A stretch of DNA of 64,000 nt from Vibrio sp. Isolate32 (lineage in GTDB: Bacteria > Pseudomonadota > Gammaproteobacteria > Enterobacterales > Vibrionaceae), in NCBI RefSeq assembly GCF_022397955.1, contig NZ_JAKEUQ010000013.1, positions 1 to 64,000 on the forward strand, given 5' to 3'. Each line of letters begins with the position of its first letter. Within the stretch, counting starts at the first letter, position 1. Under the pieces are notes generated by a model. The model did no database searches and was not told the DNA's origin. It saw only the letters and a list, made by a program, of their open reading frames with translations. Made by a program: the position numbers and the translations under genes. Positions 57,629-64,000 of the stretch are shown here, one piece after another.

Positions 57629-58816
57629 ATGGCGAGTATTGAAGCTGCACTAGCCGAGATCAAACGTGGCGTAGAAGAACTAATTCCAGAAGACGAGCTG
57701 ATTGCTAAATTAAAAGAAGGTCGTCCTTTACGCATTAAACTGGGTGCCGATCCAACGGCTCCAGATATCCACCTAGGCCATACGGTTATCTTTAACAAGC
57801 TTCGTGCTTTCCAAGAGCTTGGTCATGAAGTGACATTCCTGATTGGTGATTTCACTGCAATGGTTGGTGACCCATCAGGTAAAAACTCAACGCGTCCACC
57901 ACTAAGCCGTGAAGACGTATTGAAGAATGCTGAAACTTACAAAGAGCAAGTATTCAAAATTCTAGATCCTGCGAAAACACAAATTCGCTTTAACTCTGAG
58001 TGGCTATCTGACCTTGGTGCAGAAGGCATGATTCGTCTTGCTTCTAACCAAACTGTTGCTCGTATGCTTGAGCGTGATGACTTCAAAAAGCGTTACGCTG
58101 GTGGTCAACCGATCGCTATCCACGAGTTCATGTACCCACTTCTACAAGGTCACGACTCTGTTGCACTAGAGAGTGACGTTGAGCTTGGCGGTACTGACCA
58201 GAAGTTCAACCTGCTAATGGGGCGTGAATTGCAAAAAGCGGCAGGTCAAAAACCACAAGCGGTACTGATGATGCCACTACTTGTTGGTCTAGACGGCGTT
58301 AAGAAGATGTCTAAGTCTGCACACAACTACATCGGTATTAGCGAAGCACCAAGCGAGATGTTTGGTAAGATCATGTCTATCTCTGATGACCTAATGTGGA
58401 GCTACTACGAGCTTCTGTCTTTCCGTCCGCTTGAAGAAGTAGCTGAGTTGAAAGCTAGCGTTGAAGCGGGTAAAAACCCACGTGACGTTAAAGTACTTCT
58501 GGCTAAAGAGATCATTGCTCGTTTCCACAGTGAAGCAGATGCTGATGCAGCAGAGCAAGAGTTCGTTAACCGCTTTGCTAAAAACCAAGTGCCAGATGAT
58601 ATGCCTGAGTTCGAATTCGAAGCAGGCCTACCAATCGCTAACGTTCTAAAAGAAGCGGGCCTAGTAAACTCGACTTCTGATGCGATGCGTATGATCAAGC
58701 AGGGTGCTGCTAAGATCGAAGGCGAGAAAGTTGAAGACAACAAACTGGTACCTGAAGCTGGTACTGCAGTTTACCAAGTTGGTAAGCGTAAGTTTGCTCG
58801 TATTACTATTAAGTAA
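57629..58816 (+). CDS. tyrS: Tyrosyl-tRNA synthetase
   Basis: TyrS charges tRNA-Tyr. The HIGH motif is His48-Leu-Gly-His51 and the KMSKS motif is KKMSKSAHN near residue 230. A C-terminal S4 RNA-binding domain ends the protein (about 330-395). At 395 residues it belongs to the shorter, TyrRS-type common in Vibrio, where a second copy may exist elsewhere. A GGGAG site precedes the ATG by 8 bp. The gene is monocistronic with its own terminator. Confidence 0.95.
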   Translation: MASIEAALAEIKRGVEELIPEDELIAKLKEGRPLRIKLGADPTAPDIHLGHTVIFNKLRAFQELGHEVTFLIGDFTAMVGDPSGKNSTRPPLSREDVLKNAETYKEQVFKILDPAKTQIRFNSEWLSDLGAEGMIRLASNQTVARMLERDDFKKRYAGGQPIAIHEFMYPLLQGHDSVALESDVELGGTDQKFNLLMGRELQKAAGQKPQAVLMMPLLVGLDGVKKMSKSAHNYIGISEAPSEMFGKIMSISDDLMWSYYELLSFRPLEEVAELKASVEAGKNPRDVKVLLAKEIIARFHSEADADAAEQEFVNRFAKNQVPDDMPEFEFEAGLPIANVLKEAGLVNSTSDAMRMIKQGAAKIEGEKVEDNKLVPEAGTAVYQVGKRKFARITIK

Positions 58817-58837
58817 TAACGCACATCAATGATTGAA

Positions 58838-58866
58838 TAAAAGGCATCTACGGATGTCTTTTTTAT
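58838..58866 (+). terminator. Terminator of tyrS
   Basis: GGCATC and GATGTC arms on a TACG tetraloop are followed by six or more T, 25 bp past the stop codon. Confidence 0.85.
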
Positions 58867-58899
58867 TGACACAAAGTTGACGAAGAATTTTTTACAGGG

Positions 58900-58909
58900 T
58901 TGCTACACT
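58900..58909 (+). promoter_or_regulatory. Candidate extended -10 promoter of the mgtE leader
   Basis: TTGCTACACT has the TG-N-TAnnnT form of an extended -10 element (58901-58909). It is preceded by TTGACA and TTGACG in poor register. Transcription would start near 58916 and give a leader of about 320 nt before mgtE. Confidence 0.45.
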
Positions 58910-58948
58910 ATGCGCGCTGTCGAGCTGACAGTAATTTTGGAGACTTTT

Positions 58949-58993
58949 ATGAACAATACCGACCATCCTCCTAGTTTGAATGGAGAAGAATAA
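58949..58993 (+). CDS. Candidate mgtE leader peptide, 14 residues
   Basis: The ORF reads MNNTDHPPSLNGEE. A GGAG ribosome-binding site (58939-58942) lies 6 bp before its ATG, an ideal arrangement for so short an ORF. It contains Asp-His-Pro-Pro and a final Glu-Glu. Proline and acidic codons in leader peptides of the mgtA, mgtCBR and corA genes of enteric bacteria make translation Mg2+- and proline-sensitive. By analogy this ORF would sense Mg2+ for mgtE. The analogy is functional, not a sequence match. Confidence 0.6.
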   Translation: MNNTDHPPSLNGEE

Positions 58994-59008
58994 CCTGTCT
59001 CGGTATTG
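58954..59008 (+). promoter_or_regulatory. Attenuator-like stem spanning the leader ORF
   Basis: CAATACCGA (58954-58962, leader codons 2-5) is perfectly complementary to TCGGTATTG (59000-59008), just past the leader stop codon. A translating ribosome would open or block this stem, so leader translation would decide the RNA fold. A smaller hairpin CCTG-CCGTT-CAGG follows at 59018-59030. Confidence 0.6.
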
Positions 59009-59040
59009 ATCTATTGTCCTGCCGTTCAGGTAGGGTATCT

Positions 59041-59100
59041 TTGCTTTCCCTCATTCTTTTCCACACTCTAGATTCTAACAAGTAGACACATCAGTACTTT
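59041..59100 (+). promoter_or_regulatory. C-rich, G-poor tract in the mgtE leader (rut-like)
   Basis: These 60 nt contain 17 C and 5 G, rich in pyrimidine runs and without stable pairing by eye, as in Rho-utilisation sites. Rho-dependent termination in the leader is established for mgtA of Salmonella. The same role here is inference. Confidence 0.4.
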
Positions 59101-59237
59101 AAGCTCTTGGTGCGCTTAGATATATGCTGAGCTATAGAATTATACGCTCTTGGTATGCACCGTTTTATGCTCTTGAAGTATTCGCTATAGGCTACTTGTT
59201 TTGATGGTCGTTACCTTTGCCAATCGGGAGATTCGCC

Positions 59238-60083
59238 ATGACGGTAATGAACAACACTTTTTTATCTATTGAAGCTCTGTACTCAGAGCAAGACATCCAA
59301 GCTGTATCGAATGCATTTCAGCAATATGGGCGTGAACAGCAGGTCAGGCTTCTGAACTGTATGCCGCTTGAAGATGCAGTAATTGTATTAGGGCAATGCT
59401 CTCTAAGTACTATTCAAGCTCTACTGAGTGAGTTAGAGGAGCAAGGCTTTGAAAAGCGCTCGCGACATCTAGCTCACCAACTAGGGCTAATCTATTCAGA
59501 GGTTGAGCCTCAACAGGGTTACCTTTCTACTGGTGTATTAAGCCATGTTAGACAGCGCATTGGTTGGATTATTGCGCTAGCACTGCTAGGTATCGTTTCT
59601 GGACTTATCATCGCTCAGTACGAAGATATCCTTAGCCAATTAGTACTTCTGGCTATCTATATGCCAGTCATCGCTGCAGCTGGTGGTAACACGGGAACAC
59701 AAGCTGCCACTCTGGTGATTAGAGCCTTAGCCACTGGTGAATTGAAGAAGAGCCAGTGGGCCAATGTTCTATGGAAAGAGTTTAGAGTAGCTATTTGCTT
59801 AGCACTGGCGATTGCCGCGGTAATGATTGGACGTATTTTGCTGTTCAGTGAAAATCAATCCACCGGTGGTTATGACATCAATATGATTGCCTTTGCTATC
59901 GCTGTTGCTCTGTTTATTCAGGTGACAATATCGACGGTTCTTGGTGGCGGGTTGCCTATCGTAGCTCGTTTGTTCAAGTTGGACCCCGCGGTGTTGGTGA
60001 GCCCGGTATTAGCGTCAATAGTCGACATCTCAGGGATGTGGATCTATTTCACCGTCGTAAATGCGTTTTTAGGCATAGCCTAG
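59238..60083 (+). CDS. mgtE: Short MgtE-type magnesium transporter lacking CBS domains
   Basis: This is a Mg2+ channel of the inner membrane. The 281 residues consist of a partial N-terminal helical domain (about 1-95) and the five-helix MgtE pore domain (about 100-281). The motif AAAGGNTGTQAATLVIRAL is near 150 and SIVDISGMWIYF near 262, where the Asp is the expected ion ligand. The two CBS domains that gate full-length (about 450-residue) MgtE are missing. I chose the ATG at 59238 with a GGGAG site 7 bp upstream; ATGs at 59217 and 59247 are alternatives. A long structured leader precedes it. Confidence 0.88.
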   Translation: MTVMNNTFLSIEALYSEQDIQAVSNAFQQYGREQQVRLLNCMPLEDAVIVLGQCSLSTIQALLSELEEQGFEKRSRHLAHQLGLIYSEVEPQQGYLSTGVLSHVRQRIGWIIALALLGIVSGLIIAQYEDILSQLVLLAIYMPVIAAAGGNTGTQAATLVIRALATGELKKSQWANVLWKEFRVAICLALAIAAVMIGRILLFSENQSTGGYDINMIAFAIAVALFIQVTISTVLGGGLPIVARLFKLDPAVLVSPVLASIVDISGMWIYFTVVNAFLGIA

Positions 60084-60115
60084 TGCTTGTTAAATAGTAA
60101 CAGCACTTCGAAAAT

Positions 60116-60158
60116 AAAAATGGCGCTGAAGATTTAAGATCTTCAGCGCCATTTTTTA
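60116..60158. terminator. Bidirectional terminator between mgtE and dacB
   Basis: AAAAATGGCGCTGAAGAT and ATCTTCAGCGCCATTTTTT arms are perfect over at least 17 bp. It serves both convergent genes. Confidence 0.95.
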
Positions 60159-60191
60159 TTGCGTCATAAACCGCTTACAACAAACGGTTCG

Positions 60192-61625
60192 TTATTTGGA
60201 CTGGCTCTGTGTTTGACCGTATTCAACCACATCTTTATAAAAAGCACGTTCAAACTGCGTAATCGGTGCTTCCACTGGTTTGTCTGGGTCTTGCTCTTCA
60301 GGGAAGTAGTCACGAACAAATTGTACGAACAGAGAACTTGGCTTCCCTGACTCATCTAAACCATATCCCGCCATATTGTAGGTTCCGTACAAAGAACCAC
60401 TCTTAGCTATGATGTTGCCCTGAATCGGTGCCTTCCTCATGCTTTGTCGGTACTTAAGCGTTCCATTTATACCTGATGTTGGCATGGCATTGATTAGGTT
60501 GAGCTGTGAATCGTTTTCCCAGATATAACGAAGCACTTTAGCCATGGTCTGAGATCTCATTCGGTTGTTTCTAGATAAACCAGAACCATCAACGAGCTGC
60601 GCTTTGCTGAGGTCGATATTCGCGTTGGTCAGCAGTATCTGTTTTATTGCTTCAGTGCCGTTATTGAAACTGCCCGGCTGCACATAAAACCTTGCTCCCA
60701 AGGTTTTGGTTAGGTTGTCTGCGATCAGGTTATCTGATTTCTTGAGCATGGTATTTAGCAGTTCTGGAAGTTTAGCTGAGTGATGACTAGCCACTAATGT
60801 CGTTTTGTTTGTGCCTTCTTTAGCCCCAATGATCACATCACCCTTTACTTGCATTTTTAGCTCTTTAAGTAGTGAGTTAACCACTTGAGAGGTGTAAAGT
60901 TCAGGATTTTGAATGGCGAACTTTAGTGGCAGTGGCTTTTTGCGTTCTACCAAGCAGCCAGATAGCTTGTAAGCGTTATTTGGCGTGGTAATGAGCTCTA
61001 AGTCGCATTGGGTGGCTTTTTGCCCTGAACGCGTCACGGTGGTTGCATTGGTCGTCACGTCTATTGGGTAATGGGCTGGAATATAGACGCGGGTGCTGCC
61101 GTTATCCTTTGTATAAATAGAGGCTTGTGCGCAGTTGCTGTCTAAGGTCATTGCACTAGAAGGCGCGCTGTAACAAACGCCTAGAATGTCCCAAGGCCAC
61201 CCCACCGCTCTTTGATAGCCTGTATAAGCCGTGTTATCCAGGTATAAGTTACCCTTGATGGTTCTGGATTGAGACTTAGCGTACTGAGCTAACAGGCTTT
61301 TTAGTTGTTCACGTTGTAGTGTTGGGTCACCGCTAAATGAAACGATCGAATCATTGCCAGAACGGACAATGCTAGTGGTGTAATCAAAGTTGTCTCCCAG
61401 CTCTAATTTAGCCGCTAAAGCCGTCACCAGTTTTAACGTGCTGGCTGGTGGATAAAAATCATCGCTATGGGCATTAAGCTCGCTCGAATCATCACTCAAC
61501 GATTTGAGGAGCACACTCGTACTACTACCATCGGGCAGTGTATCAAGAGGGGCGTATGAGAAAGCGTTAATAGAGAAAGCGCTAATGGAAAAACTACATA
61601 GCAGTAGTGTGGATAGAAGGCGCAT
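60192..61625 (-). CDS. dacB: D-Ala-D-Ala carboxypeptidase/endopeptidase (PBP4)
   Basis: This periplasmic low-molecular-weight PBP trims and hydrolyses peptidoglycan crosslinks. A signal peptide covers about residues 1-23 (MRLLSTLLLCSFSISAFSIN). The active-site motifs are Ser62-Thr-Leu-Lys65 (SxxK), KSDNLIADN with S-x-N near 300, and KSGSLYG (KTG-type) near 420. A large inserted domain between SxxK and SxN is typical of class C DacB proteins. Length is 477 residues. It is convergent with mgtE and separated from ompU by a terminator. Confidence 0.93.
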   Translation of the reverse strand: MRLLSTLLLCSFSISAFSINAFSYAPLDTLPDGSSTSVLLKSLSDDSSELNAHSDDFYPPASTLKLVTALAAKLELGDNFDYTTSIVRSGNDSIVSFSGDPTLQREQLKSLLAQYAKSQSRTIKGNLYLDNTAYTGYQRAVGWPWDILGVCYSAPSSAMTLDSNCAQASIYTKDNGSTRVYIPAHYPIDVTTNATTVTRSGQKATQCDLELITTPNNAYKLSGCLVERKKPLPLKFAIQNPELYTSQVVNSLLKELKMQVKGDVIIGAKEGTNKTTLVASHHSAKLPELLNTMLKKSDNLIADNLTKTLGARFYVQPGSFNNGTEAIKQILLTNANIDLSKAQLVDGSGLSRNNRMRSQTMAKVLRYIWENDSQLNLINAMPTSGINGTLKYRQSMRKAPIQGNIIAKSGSLYGTYNMAGYGLDESGKPSSLFVQFVRDYFPEEQDPDKPVEAPITQFERAFYKDVVEYGQTQSQSK

Positions 61626-61668
61626 AGAAGGTTGTCTTGGATGGCTGATGTTTTCAGTATACAGATAT

Positions 61669-61700
61669 AAAAAACGCCCGCTAGGGAGCGGGCGTTTTGA
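61669..61700 (-). terminator. Terminator of ompU
   Basis: ACGCCCGCT and AGCGGGCGT arms are followed by a run of T on the minus strand, about 45 bp past the ompU stop codon and just ahead of dacB. Confidence 0.9.
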
Positions 61701-61737
61701 TTCTCAATTAACTAATTAATCAATTAGATAATCAGAA

Positions 61738-62778
61738 TTAGAAGTCGTAACGTAGACCGATAGCTAGCTCGTCTTCAGCATCAGCTTTAGATGCAGTACC
61801 AGTAACTAGCTTATCTGTATCACCAAACTTGTCGCCTTCAGAGATTAGGTTGAAGTTGTACGAGATGTACGTACGGAAGTTCGGTTTGAAGTAGTAAGTT
61901 GCATCGATAGCAACGTTATCAGCAGCTGTCTCGTTGTCGAACTCAGCATTGTTGTACGTTAGCGTGAATGCAGTCTTGTCTAGTGTGTATGCTGTTGCGA
62001 ATTCGTAACCAGTGTAGTCACCGTTCTTCTTCGCTAGCTCACCGTCTGTGAACGTACCAGCAAAGTATAGAGCGTCAGTGCGGTAAGAAGCTGCTAGCAT
62101 GTATTCGTTTTGCTCGTCTTGATCAGCGTAACCAGCACCTAGCTTAAAGCCAGAGTCGCCGATTGAGTAGATACCAGATAGAGAGTAGCCATCTTTGTTG
62201 TTGTCAGCGTAACCGCCATCAACTGCGTCAGTACGATCTGCGAAGCGGTAGCTTGCTTTTACTGCTAGATCTTGGAACTCACCTTTGTATGAAAGCATGT
62301 TGTCAGTACGGTCAGCTGCTTTAATTTTGTATGCCGCTGAGTTACCGTGGTAAGACATGATATCGGTGAAGTCTGTGATTACGCCTAGCGCGCCGTCGTT
62401 TTTACCGTAAGTTACTTCACCGAAGTTACCGCCGATACCAGCATAAGTGTAACGGTGATCAATATCAGAACCGTTATCTGTAGCTGTAGCTGCAGAATCA
62501 GCTGTAGTGTATTCACCTTCGTAGAAACCAACGCCGTATAGGCCATCTTGGATTTCAACTTTGCCTAAGAAGTTTAGACGTACACGAGAGTTGTCTTGTG
62601 CTGCGCCATCTTTTAGAGATAGACGAGCTTCCGCACGACCACCGATCTCTAGAGAAGTGCCGTTTGAGCTGTATACAGAAGTACCGTCGATACCACCAGC
62701 TTGTTTACCGTCGGCTGCCACTGCGTTAGTAGCAAGAGCTGCAGCAGATACAGCAAGCGCGATCATAGTCTTGTTCAT
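61738..62778 (-). CDS. ompU: Outer-membrane porin OmpU
   Basis: This is a trimeric general porin with 346 residues and a signal peptide of 21 residues (MNKTMIALAVSAAALATNAVA). The mature region follows OmpU of V. cholerae closely: GTSLEIGGRAEARLSLKDG, YTYAGIGG..GEVTYGKNDGALGVITDF and ATYYFKPNFRTYISY, ending in the barrel signal LRYDF with terminal Phe. The codon usage is strongly biased, as expected of a highly expressed gene. In V. cholerae, ompU is activated by ToxR. Gene order dacB-ompU-greA also agrees. Confidence 0.95.
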   Translation of the reverse strand: MNKTMIALAVSAAALATNAVAADGKQAGGIDGTSVYSSNGTSLEIGGRAEARLSLKDGAAQDNSRVRLNFLGKVEIQDGLYGVGFYEGEYTTADSAATATDNGSDIDHRYTYAGIGGNFGEVTYGKNDGALGVITDFTDIMSYHGNSAAYKIKAADRTDNMLSYKGEFQDLAVKASYRFADRTDAVDGGYADNNKDGYSLSGIYSIGDSGFKLGAGYADQDEQNEYMLAASYRTDALYFAGTFTDGELAKKNGDYTGYEFATAYTLDKTAFTLTYNNAEFDNETAADNVAIDATYYFKPNFRTYISYNFNLISEGDKFGDTDKLVTGTASKADAEDELAIGLRYDF

Positions 62779-63291
62779 GTTATTATTTCCTAATTACTGT
62801 CCATAGAAGTTTTATTAAGGATTTGAATCCTTTTGTGTATTGCCTGTATTAATCGAGCTTCACAACCGTAATTAGAACGAAGCCTGATAAATGCCAATGC
62901 AATCCATGGGTTACTTTTTACCTCCAAAGTTCCATAGCTGGTTAGTAAAATGATATAAAACTAAAAAGTGAACACTGTTTTATTATGTTTATTTTTAAAT
63001 AAGTAATTGTTTTAATTGTGCTTTTATAAAAGTGTGATCCGTGTTTGTTTTGTTTGTTTTTTTGTTTTTTTAGATGTTTGCTCTTTGACTTATAGGTGGG
63101 GAGATTATTATTCATTTTTGTAATGTCTGTAATTTAGACCTAGATATAGCTTTTATAACGTAAAGTCGAATAAAGATGATTTAGCCATAAAGTTTGTTTA
63201 CACTAAGCTAAATTGTTTTGTTTTTATCACCCAATAAGTACTTTGGGTGGATTTATGTTGGTCAAAGAAAGCTTTGGCATAGAGGTAAAAA
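62779..63291. promoter_or_regulatory. Divergent control region of ompU and greA
   Basis: These 513 bp contain no gene. On the ompU side are an AAGGAT-TTGA-ATCCTT hairpin in the probable leader (62817-62832) and an A-rich stretch (minus strand, about 62971-63019) with several TNAAA units like those recognised by ToxR. A T-rich tract of TGTTTG repeats lies at about 63041-63071. On the greA side is a CACCCAA/TTGGGTG hairpin (63228-63249). Promoters could not be fixed by eye. Confidence 0.5.
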
Positions 63292-63765
63292 ATGGAAAAG
63301 GTTCCAATGACAGTACGTGGCGCTCAGCAGCTACGTGACGAATTAGATCGCCTACTTAAGCTACGTCCTATTATTTCAGCAGCTATTGGTGAAGCACGTG
63401 AACTCGGTGACTTGAAAGAGAATGCAGAGTACCACGCTGCTCGTGAAGAGCAGGGTATCTGTGAAGCACAGATTCGCGATATTGAGTACAAGCTATCGTT
63501 AGCTCAGATCATCGATGTAACTCAGATGGATAACACGGGTAAGATTATCTTCGGTACGACAGTGACTTTGATCGATGTAGATACGGATGAAGAATTCCGC
63601 TATCAGATCGTTTCTGAAGATGAAGCTGACATCAAAACGGGTCGCATTTCTGTGAAATCACCCATTGCTCGCGGTCTTATAGGTAAGATGGAAGGCGACG
63701 AGGTTCTTATCTCTACACCTGGTGGCGATAAAGATTTCGAAATCGACAAAGTAGAATATATCTAA
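63292..63765 (+). CDS. greA: Transcription elongation factor GreA
   Basis: GreA rescues backtracked RNA polymerase by stimulating transcript cleavage. The 157-residue protein has the N-terminal coiled-coil with acidic tip residues in [20 protein letters not shown] (residues 35-54) and a C-terminal FKBP-like domain ending [15 protein letters not shown]. An AGAGGT site precedes the ATG. A hairpin in the 5' leader (63228-63249) is a possible regulatory element. It is convergent with yhbY. Confidence 0.96.
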   Translation: MEKVPMTVRGAQQLRDELDRLLKLRPIISAAIGEARELGDLKENAEYHAAREEQGICEAQIRDIEYKLSLAQIIDVTQMDNTGKIIFGTTVTLIDVDTDEEFRYQIVSEDEADIKTGRISVKSPIARGLIGKMEGDEVLISTPGGDKDFEIDKVEYI

Positions 63766-63791
63766 TTAAATTTTCTTTGTTTCTGATAAGT

Positions 63792-63819
63792 AAAAAGGTC
63801 GCTTAATGCGACCTTTTTG
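63792..63819 (+). terminator. Terminator of greA
   Basis: AAAAAGGTCGC and GCGACCTTTTT arms with a short loop, 26 bp after greA. It can act in both directions. A second hairpin without T-run (63867-63891) overlaps the yhbY stop codon. Confidence 0.9.
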
Positions 63820-63889
63820 TTTCTCACGCTACACAAAAAGATAAGTACTTAGGCTTTATCTTAGTCAAGTTAGCTTATATTAAGCTAAC

Positions 63890-64000
63890 TTATTTACGTG
63901 GAATCTCGACTTTACGTGCTTCTGACTGACGGAATAGTACTAGAACTTTACCGATAGTCTGTACTTTCTCTGCTTTAGTTTCACGTACAATTGCATCGAT
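63890..64000 (-). CDS. yhbY: YhbY-type ribosome assembly RNA-binding protein (C-terminal part)
   Basis: Only the last 36 codons are inside the window; the 5' part is cut off. The segment includes IVRETKAEKVQTIGKVLVLF followed by RQSEARKVEIPRK, the end of the CRM RNA-binding domain found in E. coli YhbY. YhbY associates with pre-50S ribosomal particles. greA-yhbY divergence or convergence is common in gammaproteobacteria, which supports the call. Confidence 0.88.
   Translation of the reverse strand: MDAIVRETKAEKVQTIGKVLVLFRQSEARKVEIPRK

Noticed and set aside
58405..58743. 112-codon minus-strand ORF opposite tyrS
   Set aside because: Antisense shadow of a conserved synthetase gene with strong codon bias.
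58861..58882. TTGACA/TTGACG boxes as -35 elements of a standard promoter before the mgtE leader
   Set aside because: No -10 box lies at 16-18 bp from either; the extended -10 at 58901 fits better.

Overview
The window is bacterial chromosomal DNA of about 44% GC, almost certainly from a marine Vibrio; a Splendidus-clade species is my best guess. The evidence is gene content and order: a complete chitobiose (chb) operon with the orphan sensor kinase ChiS, OmpU next to greA, ShyC next to tyrS, and the sfsA-dksA-gluQ-pcnB-folK-panBC block all follow the chromosome I arrangement I remember from Vibrio cholerae. No rRNA, tRNA or CRISPR array was found. The only mobile DNA is the 5' end of an ISL3-type transposase at the left edge.

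Layout. 1-300: insertion-sequence end. 383-2969: carbonic anhydrase and a SulP anion transporter, divergent, probably a bicarbonate supply pair. 3288-4977: YadGH ABC exporter. 5116-11226 (minus): pantothenate, folate, RNA polyadenylation, tRNA modification, DksA and SfsA genes. 11261-18530: HrpB helicase, PBP1B and a patatin-barrel outer-membrane protein. 18803-22041: AcnB and YacL. 22266-23861: nitrogen-regulated glnK-amtB. 24184-28099: iron(III) uptake genes fbpABC with a Fur box. 28243-42850 (minus): ten-gene chitooligosaccharide operon, with chiS upstream at 43548-46937. 47154-51639: RsmC, an AI-2E-family permease, a tiny membrane protein, HemL and ErpA. 51890-56114: RND efflux pair. 56210-64000: ShyC endopeptidase, TyrS, a short MgtE with a long structured leader, PBP4, OmpU, GreA and the end of YhbY.

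How the chitin genes work together. Periplasmic chitooligosaccharides are bound by the solute-binding protein and imported by a Dpp/Opp-type ABC transporter (two permeases, two ATPases). In the cytoplasm a GH20 hexosaminidase and a GH9 glucosaminidase trim them, ChbP phosphorolyses (GlcNAc)2, GspK phosphorylates the freed amino sugar, and a hexose-phosphate mutase converts the 1-phosphate to the 6-phosphate. ChiS, encoded just upstream, is the known activator of this operon in V. cholerae.

Most interesting non-coding signals. (1) The mgtE leader (58900-59237) holds a 14-codon ORF with Asp and Pro-Pro codons, a perfect 9-bp stem that spans the ORF, and a C-rich G-poor tract. It looks like a Mg2+-type attenuator in front of an MgtE that lacks its CBS sensor domain. 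(2) The yacL terminator doubles as a consensus NtrC site above a sigma-54 promoter for glnK-amtB. (3) Every spacer longer than about 60 nt inside the chb operon carries a hairpin. (4) A roughly 100-bp branched inverted-repeat element lies downstream of acnB. All coordinates and motifs were read by eye; no search or folding program was run.
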